A stretch of 54,035 nt of DNA, taken from assembly GCA_013043965.1 (NCBI GenBank), contig JABEVF010000148.1, positions 1-54,035 of the forward strand. The letters run 5' to 3'. The notes beneath the pieces were generated by a model, which was given only the letters and a program-made list of their open reading frames with translations, was not told where the DNA came from and ran no database searches. Numbering within the stretch: the first letter of the stretch is position 1; each line of letters begins with the position of its first letter. Of the stretch, positions 16,731 to 25,900 are shown in pieces. Both the position numbers and the translations under genes were made by a program. This stretch comes from Gallionella sp. GTDB lineage: Bacteria; Pseudomonadota; Gammaproteobacteria; Burkholderiales; Gallionellaceae.

Positions 16731-17903
16731 TTAGGCGTAGCAGCGTAACCGTATGGAGAATTGTTGCAACGCTTCTATGCCGCTATGTTCGGCGCGATGA
16801 CACCAGTCTTCCAGATCTTTGACCATTTGTTCTTTGGTGGCGGTGGAGCGCTGCCAGATGGCGGCGAGCTCCTGGCGCAGGGTATAGGCGATGTTCAGCT
16901 TGTGGCTGGTTTGGATCATCAAGCTTAATTTGAGTTTTTCCTGTTCGTTAAGCTCATTGGCATCCAGATGCAGCCAGTGTTTGATGCGTTTCATGTCTAC
17001 TTTTCCGAGATCGGGTATCGCCTGTTTGAGATGCGTGATCTCTTCGCGATATGTGTGCTGCAAGGATTTCGCGTATTTGCTCAATACCTCGTAACGGTTG
17101 GTGATCACGGCTTGCAGGGTCGCGGCGTCGCACACGGTTTTGCGTTTGTCCAGCCGCACTTGTGGCGGCAGTTTTTTCGCTTGCGCCAACCCGCAGGCTT
17201 GCAGGGTGCGGATGTATGCCCAGCCGATGTCGAATTCGTAAGACTTGGTGGAGAGCTTGGCGGACGTCGCGTAGGCGTGATGATTGTTGTGCAGCTCTTC
17301 ACCGCCGATGATGATGCCCCAAGGGATGAGGTTGGTCGACGCGTCGGCACATTGGTAATTGCGATAGCCCCAATAATGCCCCGCGCCGTTGATGATGCCG
17401 GCTGCGGTCACGGGTATCCACGCCATCTGCACCGCCCAGACGGTCAGCCCGATCGGGCCGAACAACAGCAGGTCGATGACCAGCATCAGCACGATGCCCC
17501 AGGCGCTGCGCTTGGCATACACATTGCGCTCCAGCCAGTCGTCGGGCGTGCCGTGACCGTAGCGGGCGAGGGTTTCCTGATTGCGCGATTCTTTTTTGTA
17601 CAGTTCGTAGCCTTCCAGCAACACCTTCCTGATGCCCAATATCTGCGGGCTGTGCGGATCATCCGCGGTCTCGCATTTAGCGTGATGTTTGCGGTGTATG
17701 GATGCCCATTCCTTGGTGATTTGTCCTGTGGTCAGCCACAGCCAGAAACGGAAGAAATGGCTGGCTAGCGGATGCAGATCGAGCGCGCGATGCGCCTGGT
17801 GGCGATGCAAAAAAATGGTCACCGAAGCGATGGTGATGTGCGTCAGTGCCAGTGTGGCGAGCACATATCCCCACCAGGGTAAATCGAAAAATCCAGTCCA
17901 CAT
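16731..17903 (-). CDS. Membrane fatty acid desaturase (acyl-lipid/acyl-CoA delta-9 type)
   Basis: A di-iron membrane desaturase of about 390 residues that introduces a double bond into membrane fatty acyl chains. The three histidine boxes are HRHQAH, HRKHH and HNNHH, with hydrophobic segments at about residues 10-32, 135-155 and 160-180. The C-terminal 160 residues (KYAKSLQHTYREEITHLKQ, IWQRSTATKEQMVKDLEDWC, EALQQFSIRLRCYA) form a separate helical extension that resembles transposase C-termini. I recall this extension in related proteobacterial desaturases. The ATG at 17903 is preferred over the TTG one codon upstream because GGAG lies 7 bases before it. Confidence 0.88.
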   Translation of the reverse strand: MWTGFFDLPWWGYVLATLALTHITIASVTIFLHRHQAHRALDLHPLASHFFRFWLWLTTGQITKEWASIHRKHHAKCETADDPHSPQILGIRKVLLEGYELYKKESRNQETLARYGHGTPDDWLERNVYAKRSAWGIVLMLVIDLLLFGPIGLTVWAVQMAWIPVTAAGIINGAGHYWGYRNYQCADASTNLIPWGIIIGGEELHNNHHAYATSAKLSTKSYEFDIGWAYIRTLQACGLAQAKKLPPQVRLDKRKTVCDAATLQAVITNRYEVLSKYAKSLQHTYREEITHLKQAIPDLGKVDMKRIKHWLHLDANELNEQEKLKLSLMIQTSHKLNIAYTLRQELAAIWQRSTATKEQMVKDLEDWCHRAEHSGIEALQQFSIRLRCYA

Positions 17904-17967
17904 CAACTTTCTCCTAAATTGCTAGTTGTTTTTACGAAAACTTCTGACGCTCGCGCTTTCGTCGTTC

Positions 17968-19221
17968 CTACACTCGTTCCAGCACGGCGGCAAAAAAGCC
18001 ATCCGTGTTGTGCAAATGCGGGCGCAGCTCCAGATAATCGCCCATCGCTAAATCCACTTTTTGTTGTTGCAATACTTCACCGGCGGGACGCAATACGAAA
18101 TCGGGATGCGCGGCCAGAAAGGCCTGCACGATGTCCTGGTTCTCCTCGGGCAAAATACTGCAAGTCGCGTACACCAAGCGCCCGCCTTTTTTCACCAGAC
18201 GACTGGACGAGGCGAGGATGGCGGCTTGCTTTTGCTTGAGCTCTTCCAGACTCTGCGGCGATTGGCGAAATTTCAGATCGGGATTGCGGCGCAGCGTGCC
18301 CAGTCCACTGCATGGCGCGTCCACCAGCACGCGATCAATCTTGCCCGACAGACGCTTCACTTTGAGATCGTTCTCATGCGCGATCAGCATGGGCTGGATG
18401 TTACTCGCCCCGGAGCGTTTCAGGCGCGGTTTGAGATTGGCGAGGCGTTTTTCCGACACGTCCAGCGCGTACAAACGGCCTTGCGAATTCATCAGGGCGG
18501 AGAGCATCAGCGTCTTGCCGCCCGCACCCGCGCAGAAATCCACCACCATGTCGGTGCGCTTTGGAGCCAATAACAAACCTAGTAACTGGCTGCCTTCATC
18601 CTGCACTTCGACACGGCCTTCGGTGAACAATGCGTCCCGATTGAGCGGGATCTTTTCTTTGAGGCGTATGCCCACCGGTGAGAACGGCGTAAGCGTCGCT
18701 GCTATGTTTTGCCCGTGCAATTGCGTCAATACCTCGTCGCGCTTGGCCAACAAGGTGTTGACGCGGATGTCCAGCGGAGCGCCCTGCTGCATGGAGCGGC
18801 CCAGGGTGAGGATGTCCTCGTCCGAATACGATGCGCGCATTTTCTCCACCAGCCAGTCGGGGAATTCGGCCTGTACGGATAACGGCAAGGTTTCCAGTTG
18901 CACGCCTTTGACCGTGGCCAGCCATTCTTTTTCATCGCGTTGTAAAACGGGTTCGATCTCGCGCAGGTTGTAACCGGCGAAACGGATCAAATAAGCCAGA
19001 GCCATGCGGCGTGGCGTGGCTTTTTCGCCGCAGCAATGTTCCAGCAACAAGCGGTGGCGCAAAGTGCCGAATACCGTCTCTGCAACGAAGGCGCGCTCGT
19101 TAGAGCCGATGCGTTCCTGTTGGAAAAAATAGCGCAGGGTGGTATCGGCGGGGTGCTCCAGGGGCAAGATGCTGCGCAACGCCAAAATGGCAAGGTCTAA
19201 ACGGTATTCGGTGATTAACAT
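17968..19221 (-). CDS. RsmB/NOP-family rRNA (cytosine-5) methyltransferase
   Basis: A 417-residue SAM-dependent RNA m5C methyltransferase. The N-terminal helical part is a reduced NusB-like domain. The Rossmann domain has DFCAGAGGKTL (SAM motif I), the motif IV Cys in VDAPCSGLGTLRRNPD and the motif VI Cys in YATCSILPEEN. These cysteines are the release and nucleophile residues known for the family. It is related to RsmB, but a paralogue with another rRNA target cannot be excluded, so no symbol is given. The ATG at 19221 begins the conserved N-terminus. It heads the same strand as the DUF3108/pur genes, 86 bases downstream of them. Confidence 0.9.
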   Translation of the reverse strand: MLITEYRLDLAILALRSILPLEHPADTTLRYFFQQERIGSNERAFVAETVFGTLRHRLLLEHCCGEKATPRRMALAYLIRFAGYNLREIEPVLQRDEKEWLATVKGVQLETLPLSVQAEFPDWLVEKMRASYSDEDILTLGRSMQQGAPLDIRVNTLLAKRDEVLTQLHGQNIAATLTPFSPVGIRLKEKIPLNRDALFTEGRVEVQDEGSQLLGLLLAPKRTDMVVDFCAGAGGKTLMLSALMNSQGRLYALDVSEKRLANLKPRLKRSGASNIQPMLIAHENDLKVKRLSGKIDRVLVDAPCSGLGTLRRNPDLKFRQSPQSLEELKQKQAAILASSSRLVKKGGRLVYATCSILPEENQDIVQAFLAAHPDFVLRPAGEVLQQQKVDLAMGDYLELRPHLHNTDGFFAAVLERV

Positions 19222-19307
19222 GATGTGGGGAAAAAGGATTCAGGGCTACAGTTTACAGGATTCCGGGGAACACCCACACTGCTGTTAACTGTCTCGCGCA
19301 CCCTGCC

Positions 19308-20324
19308 TCACTCATCCGCCACGCGTATTTCGGAGATCAGCATCTGGCTATCGATGTTGCCGTTGCGGTCTGTTTTACTGATCTTTACCGGCAATAAACG
19401 GTATTCGACAGCCAGCCAGATGTCCAGACCCTCCTCGTTGGGTGTGTGGCGTTTGCGGAAGGGGATGGCGCGCAGTTTGCCCATCTGCGTGTCTATCGTT
19501 TCCTCTGCGCCGATATCGATCTCGTAGTGCTCCAATTTTCTGCCATTGCTGATGTTCATTATGATGGGGGTGCTGTCCCATGGGATCTGGGAAAGTTGAA
19601 ACATGAAACTCACGATGTCCTGACTCCTGTCCGGCAGTGCGACGCTGCCCCCGCCCGAGAACGACAGGGTCTTTTCCATCCAGTTGAATTTTGCCGAGCG
19701 ATATTCCTGCCCGTCCCCGCTCAATCTGGTCTCGCTGAATTCATTGCTGCGCAGTCCTTGCGCGGTGAGCAAGCCTGTGCTGGTCTGGACCAGATCAAAT
19801 TTTTTGAAGAGGCTCACGATACCGGTGGTGTTCGCCCCGACTTCGATGCTGTAGCTCTTGTCATCGGCGATCTGAAAGCGCAGACGCGCTTCTCCCACTT
19901 TGAAATTACTACCCTTGTAGACGGAATAATTGAGCTGGGCTTTTTTGGGCAGCGGGTGAGCGGGTCGGGTCTCTTCCGCTTGATTCGCATCTTCGGCTGT
20001 GACCGTCGCGGCGATGACTTCCGATGTGGCGGGTGTGACTGCCGATGCCGGCTCTGGCATGTCAGCTTGGGGGATTCCGGCTGCCGGCAATTCCTCCGCG
20101 ATGGGTTCAGCGGGTTTCGGTGTGGCGGGCTTTGGTGTCACTTTCTGTTTGGGTTTCGGCGGCGCAATCCTGGGCAGGGGTTCGAGTTTTGCTATGAGCG
20201 GCGGCAGCGGCACTTCGGTGGGGGCCAGCGCTATCATCGGGGTGAACAACAAGGCCAGGTGAATCAAGACCGACAGAGCGATGGCAAGGGCGATGCTTGC
20301 GACGGGAGATTTCGGCAAAGCCAT
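19308..20324 (-). CDS. DUF3108 protein with Pro-rich periplasmic linker
   Basis: A 338-residue protein anchored by one N-terminal membrane helix (residues about 8-30, IALAIALSVLIHLALLFTPM). A long Pro/Lys/Ala linker follows (residues 45-130, KPKQKVTPKPATPKPAEP), much like a TonB-type spacer. The C-terminal domain of about 200 residues (LNYSVYKGSNFKVGEARLRF, IVSFMFQLSQIPW) matches DUF3108, a periplasmic domain of unknown role. Its ATG overlaps the stop of the upstream DUF3108 gene (TGATG), so the pair is translationally coupled. The longer upstream start is rejected because it would run into the neighbour. Confidence 0.85.
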   Translation of the reverse strand: MALPKSPVASIALAIALSVLIHLALLFTPMIALAPTEVPLPPLIAKLEPLPRIAPPKPKQKVTPKPATPKPAEPIAEELPAAGIPQADMPEPASAVTPATSEVIAATVTAEDANQAEETRPAHPLPKKAQLNYSVYKGSNFKVGEARLRFQIADDKSYSIEVGANTTGIVSLFKKFDLVQTSTGLLTAQGLRSNEFSETRLSGDGQEYRSAKFNWMEKTLSFSGGGSVALPDRSQDIVSFMFQLSQIPWDSTPIIMNISNGRKLEHYEIDIGAEETIDTQMGKLRAIPFRKRHTPNEEGLDIWLAVEYRLLPVKISKTDRNGNIDSQMLISEIRVADE

Positions 20325-21037
20325 CACGGTTGAATGTCGAGCGAGCGCAACTCTTGGGTGAGCTTGCCACCGTCTGGATCGGTGATGATGAGCTTGCACG
20401 GCAGGTTGTATCGCGCGGTCGCCAGCCAGATTTGCGAGCGTGTCTCGCCGGTTTTGGCCTGGCTGTCCAGATACAGCGTGTCGAATCGGCCCGCGCTCGA
20501 GTTGAACGGCGATCCTGCGGCGATGATGTAATGATAGTGATCCAACTTGCTGCCGTTGGTCATGGGGAAGTCCAGGGTATGCTGGCCGTTCAAATTCAAA
20601 AACATGAATTGGTACATCGCGCTCAGCCGGTCTTGCGTGCCGCGCGGCAAGTTCAGGCTGAGGTGTTGGCCATCGTGGTTCAGGCTGAGCTGCCTCTTTT
20701 CCCAGCTAAAGTCGGCATGGCTGTCCTTTTGACTATCGCCCTCGCGCTGATAACTGAATTGCAGCGGCTTCAAACCTTGCGGACTGATTATTCCGTTGCT
20801 GTGTATGAAAATTTTTCCCGGCTTGAACACGGCCAGTAGCCCGAGTGGTCTGGCGGTGCTGGTGAGAGTGTAGTGACCCGCGTTGCGGGTATAGACTTCA
20901 TCGATTTCGGCGATCTCGATACTCCCCTTCAAAATCACATAGCGCGCATGCACGCCGCCGGGTGGTGCGGAGGGTGCCGTGGTCGCCGCGCGGGCATCGG
21001 CCAGCAACAGGGCGGCCAGCAGCACGTGCCAGCGCAT
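20324..21037 (-). CDS. DUF3108 periplasmic protein
   Basis: A 237-residue protein with a short signal sequence (residues 1-17, MRWHVLLAALLLADARA) and a DUF3108 domain (YVILKGSIEIAEIDEVYT, MYQFMFLNLNGQ, IWLATARYNLPCKLIITD). It is a divergent paralogue of the next gene, lacking the membrane anchor and Pro-rich linker. It starts 2 bases after the purN stop and ends overlapping the second DUF3108 start, so purN and the two DUF3108 genes form a tight unit. Function unknown. Confidence 0.85.
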   Translation of the reverse strand: MRWHVLLAALLLADARAATTAPSAPPGGVHARYVILKGSIEIAEIDEVYTRNAGHYTLTSTARPLGLLAVFKPGKIFIHSNGIISPQGLKPLQFSYQREGDSQKDSHADFSWEKRQLSLNHDGQHLSLNLPRGTQDRLSAMYQFMFLNLNGQHTLDFPMTNGSKLDHYHYIIAAGSPFNSSAGRFDTLYLDSQAKTGETRSQIWLATARYNLPCKLIITDPDGGKLTQELRSLDIQP

Positions 21038-21039
21038 GC

Positions 21040-21678
21040 TTATTCCAACCCAGGCGAGATGAGCGTGTTGCCTACTCGCCTGGGGGAACGGAAGTTGACG
21101 TGGCCGTGGTGATCAACTTCGATCTGATCTTGGCATAGCCAGCGTATCGCCTGCGGGTACACGCGATGCTCCTGATCGAGCAAACGGGCGGCCAGCGTGT
21201 GCTCGGTGTCGTCCGGCAATACGGGTATCGCGGCCTGGATGATGATGGGCCCGTGATCCAGATCGGCGGTGACGAAATGCACCGTACAACCATGTATTTT
21301 CACGCCATCGTGCAAGGCGCGCGCGTGGGTATGCATCCCGGCATAAGCGGGTAGCAAAGAGGGGTGGATGTTGACGAGCTTGCCGCGATAGCGGTTGACG
21401 AAGCCTGTGGTGAGGATGCGCATGAAGCCCGCCAGCGCGACGACATCGGGGCGGTACACGTCTATGGCTCCGGCCAACGCGGCATCGAAACTTTCGCGGT
21501 CGGCAAAGTCCTTATGCGACACCACAGCCGTGGCGATGCCGTGTCTGCGTGCGGTCTCCAAACCTTCCGCCTCCGCGCGATTGCTGATTACCGCCGCGAT
21601 GGTGCAGGGCAAGTTAGCCTCCAACAATGCCTGCATATTGCTGCCGACACCTGAAATGAGAATGACGATTTTTTTCAT
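21040..21678 (-). CDS. purN: Phosphoribosylglycinamide formyltransferase (GART), PurN
   Basis: A 212-residue enzyme transferring formyl from 10-formyltetrahydrofolate to GAR, the third step of purine synthesis. The signature residues are present: ISGVGSNMQALL, the catalytic Asn-His in KLVNIHPSLLPAYAGMHTHA, and the Asp in HFVTADLDHGPIIIQ. The ATG at 21678 gives the standard MKKIVILISG N-terminus; the in-frame extension to 21762 does not match the family. It follows purM by 93 bases on the same strand. Confidence 0.96.
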   Translation of the reverse strand: MKKIVILISGVGSNMQALLEANLPCTIAAVISNRAEAEGLETARRHGIATAVVSHKDFADRESFDAALAGAIDVYRPDVVALAGFMRILTTGFVNRYRGKLVNIHPSLLPAYAGMHTHARALHDGVKIHGCTVHFVTADLDHGPIIIQAAIPVLPDDTEHTLAARLLDQEHRVYPQAIRWLCQDQIEVDHHGHVNFRSPRRVGNTLISPGLE

Positions 21679-21771
21679 AGGTAAAGGATAGTGAGTGGGG
21701 AGTGGTGAGTGGAACGTCTGCGCCTGGGTGGGGTAGCTTCCCCGGCCTCCTGCCGGCCACACTCCGTTTTA

Positions 21772-22815
21772 TTATTTCACCTGCGTCTGATGCTCTTCGC
21801 CGTTGCGTGCGCGTATCGCGCCGATGACTTTCGCCTGTTCACCCGCCGCGTTGAGTTGCGCGATGGCCGTTGCCGCATTTTCTTTAGACACGATCACGAC
21901 CATGCCGATGCCGCAATTGAAGGTGCGATACATTTCCTGTTCGGCGACGTTGCCTTGCTCGCGCAGCCAGCGGAACAGTTTGGGCATTTGCCAGGTCTGG
22001 CTATCGATGTCGGCCACGACGTTTTCTGGCAATACACGCGGCACGTTCTCGGTGATGCCGCCGCCGGTGATGTGCGCCATGCCTTTGACGGTCAGGCTTT
22101 GCATCAGTGCCAGCAACGGTTTCACGTAGATGCGCGTGGGGGCCATGATGCAATCGGCCAGCGTGCGTTCGCCGTCGAATTTGGCGTTCAGATCGGGCTT
22201 GCTGCGCTCGATAATTTTGCGCACCAGCGAGTAGCCGTTGGAGTGCGCGCCGTTGGAAGCCAGGCCGATCACCACGTCACCCGCGCAGATATCGCGACCC
22301 GTGATGATGTTGGCCTTTTCCACCACACCCACGGCGAAGCCCGCGAGATCGTATTCCCCGACCGGATACATGCCCGGCATTTCCGCCGTTTCGCCGCCTA
22401 TCAGGGCGCAGCCGGCTTGTTCGCAACCACCCGCGATGCCTTTGATGACCTCGGTCGCGGCGGGCACATCGAGCTTGCCGCAGGCGAAATAATCGAGGAA
22501 GAACAAAGGCTCTGCGCCTTGTACCAGAATGTCGTTCACGCTCATGCCGACCAGATCGATGCCCACGGTGTCATGGCGGTTGAGTTCAAAAGCGAGTTTC
22601 AGTTTTGTGCCCACGCCATCCGTGCCGGAGACCAAGACCGGTTCGCGATACTTCTTGGAAATCTCCACTAAGCCCCCGAAACCGCCTATGCCGCCCAATA
22701 CTTCGGGACGCATGGTGCGCCTGGCAAATGGTTTGATGTTCTCGACCAACTGGTCGCCGGCATCAATATCGACACCGGCATCACGGTAGGAAAGGCTGGG
22801 GCTGGTTGTTTTCAA
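21772..22815 (-). CDS. purM: Phosphoribosylformylglycinamidine cyclo-ligase (AIR synthetase), PurM
   Basis: An enzyme of about 347 residues that closes the imidazole ring to give AIR, the substrate of the PurK/PurE step. Diagnostic parts are [44 protein letters not shown] and [16 protein letters not shown]. No ATG is available at the N-terminus. The TTG at 22815 after GAGAACTCAAC fits family length; another TTG at 22854 would add 13 untypical residues. It is divergent from the AI-2E permease gene, with about 65 bases between starts, a widespread betaproteobacterial arrangement. Confidence 0.93.
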   Translation of the reverse strand: MKTTSPSLSYRDAGVDIDAGDQLVENIKPFARRTMRPEVLGGIGGFGGLVEISKKYREPVLVSGTDGVGTKLKLAFELNRHDTVGIDLVGMSVNDILVQGAEPLFFLDYFACGKLDVPAATEVIKGIAGGCEQAGCALIGGETAEMPGMYPVGEYDLAGFAVGVVEKANIITGRDICAGDVVIGLASNGAHSNGYSLVRKIIERSKPDLNAKFDGERTLADCIMAPTRIYVKPLLALMQSLTVKGMAHITGGGITENVPRVLPENVVADIDSQTWQMPKLFRWLREQGNVAEQEMYRTFNCGIGMVVIVSKENAATAIAQLNAAGEQAKVIGAIRARNGEEHQTQVK

Positions 22816-22879
22816 GTTGAGTTCTCGCTTTCTAAAAGGTAAAGTGCGGCACAATTTTCAATCGCGAATTTTACCCGAA

Positions 22880-23938
22880 ATGACTTTATCCCGCTTTGCT
22901 GCCGTGCAATGGCTGTTGTTTATCGCCGTGTTGGGTGGAGTTTTTTATTTGCTCAGCCCAATATTGACGCCGTTTGTGGCGGCCACGATCCTCGCCTATA
23001 TCTGCAATCCGCTGGTGAGCCGACTGGCTCGATGGAGGCTGCCGCGTACCTTGGCCGTGATGCTGGTGATGTTGGGTCTGCTGATCCTGCTGGTGTTGCT
23101 GGTGCTGATCTTACTGCCCTTGCTGCAACAGGAGCTGATCAGTATGGGGGTGCGTCTACCCAAGTTTATCGAGAATTTTCGCACCACTTGGCTGCCTCAC
23201 CTGCAGCAAATCTTCGGCCCATCCTTGCAATGGGATAGTGCGGCATTGAAAAATTTCGCCATGACGCATTGGCAGAGTGCCGGAGGGGTGGCGGGAAAAT
23301 TATTGCCCTGGTTATCCTCTGGCGGCGGGGCAATCATGGCGGGCTTGCTCAATATGTTGCTGATACCGGTGGCGATGTTTTACTTGTTGCGCGATTGGCC
23401 GGATTTGATCGCGCGACTCGACGAGCTGATCCCGCGCCATAGTTATGCCAAGGTGCGCGAAATAGCCGCTGAAACGGATGTCGTGCTGGCGGAATTCTTG
23501 CGCGGGCAAATTTCCGTGATGCTGATGATGAGCGTGTTCTACAGCATCGTGCTGTGGATGGTGGGACTGGAATTTGCGCTGCCTATCGGGATCGTCGCCG
23601 GGATGTTGGTGTTCGTGCCTTATCTGGGTATCGTGTTGGGGCTCGCCCTGGCGACGCTGGCAGCGGTGATGCAATTCTCCGAACTGACCGATGTGCTTTG
23701 GGTCTGGGCGGTGTTTGCAGCCGGGCAATTGTTGGAAAGCATGGTGGTGACACCCCGTCTGGTCGGAGAGCGTGTCGGGCTGCATCCACTGGCGGTGATT
23801 TTCGCCTTGCTGGCCTTCGGGGAGTTGTTGGGCTTCTTCGGCATCTTGCTGGCTTTGCCTTTGTCCGCGATCTTGCTGGTCGGGCTGCGCCAAGCCAAAG
23901 CCTGGTATCTGGGCAGCACCCTGTATCGCACTTTATGA
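22880..23938 (+). CDS. AI-2E family (PerM-type) membrane transporter
   Basis: A 352-residue polytopic membrane protein with seven to eight predicted helices, the first two at about residues 9-28 and 33-50. A periplasmic/cytoplasmic segment (residues about 95-150) precedes the C-terminal helical bundle, which ends with the family pattern GELLGFFGILLALPLSAILLV. The family includes AI-2 exporter TqsA and Na+/H+ exchangers, so the substrate is unknown. The ATG at 22880 opens directly into the first helix region. Its stop overlaps the hda start (ATGA). Confidence 0.88.
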   Translation: MTLSRFAAVQWLLFIAVLGGVFYLLSPILTPFVAATILAYICNPLVSRLARWRLPRTLAVMLVMLGLLILLVLLVLILLPLLQQELISMGVRLPKFIENFRTTWLPHLQQIFGPSLQWDSAALKNFAMTHWQSAGGVAGKLLPWLSSGGGAIMAGLLNMLLIPVAMFYLLRDWPDLIARLDELIPRHSYAKVREIAAETDVVLAEFLRGQISVMLMMSVFYSIVLWMVGLEFALPIGIVAGMLVFVPYLGIVLGLALATLAAVMQFSELTDVLWVWAVFAAGQLLESMVVTPRLVGERVGLHPLAVIFALLAFGELLGFFGILLALPLSAILLVGLRQAKAWYLGSTLYRTL

Positions 23939-24600
23939 GTCAACTGTTGCTCGACATCACGCCCGACTGGTGGCCTACGCTGGATAATTTTGTGGCGGGC
24001 GGCAATCTGGAGCTACTCTCCGGCTTGCGTCACGCGCTGCAAAATCAAAACGGCGAACGCATGTTCTACATCTGGGGTGAGCATGGCTGCGGCAAGAGCC
24101 ATTTGCTGCAAGCCGTCATAGGCGCGGCTCAGGCGAGCGAACACCGCGCGGTGTTCGCCAGGCGCAGCGTGCCCGATGTCTGTAGCGTGGTCGCGATGGA
24201 TGATGTGGAAAAACTGTCCGATCACGCGCAGATCGACTTGTTTAATCTGTATAACCAGATGCGCGACAGCGGCGGCATGTTGTTGGTGAGCGGCAAAGAG
24301 GCCCCGCAACATCTCTCCGTGCGCAAGGATTTAAGAACACGCTTGGGCTGGGGGCTGGTATATCAATTGCGCGGTTTGAGCGATGAGGAAAAAGCCATCG
24401 CACTCGAGCGACATGCCAAGATCAAAGGCTATCGTTTGCCCAAGGAAGTGACCCAGTATCTGCTGCGCCACGGGCGACGCGACCTGCCCAGCCTGATGGG
24501 GATGCTGGACGCGCTGGATGCACACTCTTTAAGCCTGCACCGCCCGCCGTCCGTGCCGTTGCTGAAACAAATCATGCAAGCGGAGTTGGAGTTGAAGTGA
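23935..24600 (+). CDS. hda: DnaA regulatory inactivator Hda
   Basis: A 221-residue DnaA-related AAA+ protein that, with the DNA clamp, stimulates ATP hydrolysis by DnaA and so limits initiation. The Walker A-like loop is GEHGCGKSHLL, Walker B is VVAMDDVEKL, and sensor regions follow (LRTRLGWGLVYQL, the box VII arginines). It starts at ATGA overlapping the permease stop. The DnaA DNA-binding domain is absent, as expected for Hda. Confidence 0.93.
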   Translation: MSQLLLDITPDWWPTLDNFVAGGNLELLSGLRHALQNQNGERMFYIWGEHGCGKSHLLQAVIGAAQASEHRAVFARRSVPDVCSVVAMDDVEKLSDHAQIDLFNLYNQMRDSGGMLLVSGKEAPQHLSVRKDLRTRLGWGLVYQLRGLSDEEKAIALERHAKIKGYRLPKEVTQYLLRHGRRDLPSLMGMLDALDAHSLSLHRPPSVPLLKQIMQAELELK

Positions 24601-24622
24601 GATTTGATTTTTCGGGATGCCC

Positions 24623-25285
24623 ATGAACTTAGCTTTATTTGATCTGGATAACACCCTGCTGAACGGTGACAGCGATTTTGAATGGTCGCAATTCTTGATC
24701 CGCATCGGCGTGTTGGACAGTGAGTTGTTCGCCGTGCGGAACTTGAGATTCTACGAGCAGTACAAAGCCGGCACGCTGGATATACACGAGTTCCTGGATT
24801 TCCAACTGCAGCCTTTGTCGCGTCATCCACGCAGCACGCTCGATGCCTGGCATCAACGATTCATGCGCGAGAGCGTGTTGCCTATGGTGACGCGGCCCTC
24901 GCGCGAGCTGGTCGCGAAACATCAAGCGGCGAGTGACGTGTGCGTCATCATCACCGCGACCAACAGTTTCGTCACCGCGCCGATCGCACACGAGTTTGGT
25001 ATCGAGCATCTGATCGCGACCGAGCCGGAACAGCAGGGCGGCGAATTCACCGGGCGCGTGGCGGGTGTGCCGAGCTTCAAGGAAGGCAAGGTCACACGCC
25101 TGTATGCATGGTTGGCCGCACGCGGTTGGACTCTGGACAGCTTTGCCGACAGCACCTTCTACAGCGACTCGCACAATGATTTACCTTTGCTGGATATAGT
25201 GCGGCACCCCGTTGCAGCCAATCCGGACGAGACCTTGCGCACGCACGCCGAAGTGCACGGCTGGCCCATCATCCATCTGCGCTGA
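24623..25285 (+). CDS. HAD-superfamily (IB, SerB-like) phosphatase
   Basis: A 220-residue HAD phosphatase. Motif I is LFDLDNTLLNGDSDFEW (Asp nucleophile), motif II is the Thr in VIITATNSF, Lys is in KEGKVTRLYAW, and motif IV is YSDSHNDLPLLDIV. It belongs to the SerB/CicA-like IB group, whose members hydrolyse phosphoserine and other small phosphates; the substrate here is not known. ATG at 24623 gives MNLALFDLD; another ATG two codons earlier (24617) is possible. It follows hda by about 20 bases, a common pairing in betaproteobacteria. Confidence 0.88.
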   Translation: MNLALFDLDNTLLNGDSDFEWSQFLIRIGVLDSELFAVRNLRFYEQYKAGTLDIHEFLDFQLQPLSRHPRSTLDAWHQRFMRESVLPMVTRPSRELVAKHQAASDVCVIITATNSFVTAPIAHEFGIEHLIATEPEQQGGEFTGRVAGVPSFKEGKVTRLYAWLAARGWTLDSFADSTFYSDSHNDLPLLDIVRHPVAANPDETLRTHAEVHGWPIIHLR

Positions 25286-25357
25286 AGCCAGCGGGCCGAT
25301 CACGACGGTGCGGGTTGTCTGCCAGCGATGCCGTGCGGCGGTGTGAACGCGCGCAAG

Positions 25358-25900
25358 CTAACGCACTAATCCGGCCTCCACTTCCTGGCGTTTAGCCGCG
25401 CCCGCCAGGCGTTCCAGCAGGATCAGCGCGAAATCCATAGCCGTACCGGGGCCGCGCGAGGTGATGAGTTTGCCGTCTTCGACCACTGCCGTCATGTGCT
25501 GCATGACATTGGGATAATTGTCCAGACAAGCCGGGAAGCTGGTGGCGCGTTTGCCTTCGAGCAGGCCGGCTTCGGCCAGCACCGAGGGTGCGGCACAGAT
25601 GGCGGTGACGTATTTGTCCTGCGCGCGCATTTTTTTCACGAGCTGCAATACGCGGCTATCGGCTTTCAGATGATGCGTGCCGGGTTGCCCGCCGGGCAGG
25701 ACTATCATGTCAAACTCGTGATTCAGTGCCGCGTCCAGCGTGGTGTCGGGTTGCAGCATGATGCCGCGACTGCCGCGCAACAGGCCGCTGCTCAAGCCCG
25801 CCAGGCTCACCGCAACACCACCCCGGCGGAGGATGTCGACGATAGTGACGGCTTCCAGCTCTTCGCTGCCTTCGGCAAACAAAACCAATGCGGTTCTCAT
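25358..25900 (-). CDS. DJ-1/PfpI family protein (YajL-like)
   Basis: A 180-residue DJ-1 superfamily protein. It has the conserved Glu in FAEGSEELEAVTIVDILRR, the nucleophile-elbow Cys in VTAICAAPSVLAEAGLLEGK, and ITSRGPGTAMDFALILLE near the C-terminus, which matches YajL. Family members act as chaperones or in repair of methylglyoxal damage; the deglycase role is debated. Its ATG overlaps the stop of the upstream unknown gene (ATGA), so they are coupled. Confidence 0.92.
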   Translation of the reverse strand: MRTALVLFAEGSEELEAVTIVDILRRGGVAVSLAGLSSGLLRGSRGIMLQPDTTLDAALNHEFDMIVLPGGQPGTHHLKADSRVLQLVKKMRAQDKYVTAICAAPSVLAEAGLLEGKRATSFPACLDNYPNVMQHMTAVVEDGKLITSRGPGTAMDFALILLERLAGAAKRQEVEAGLVR

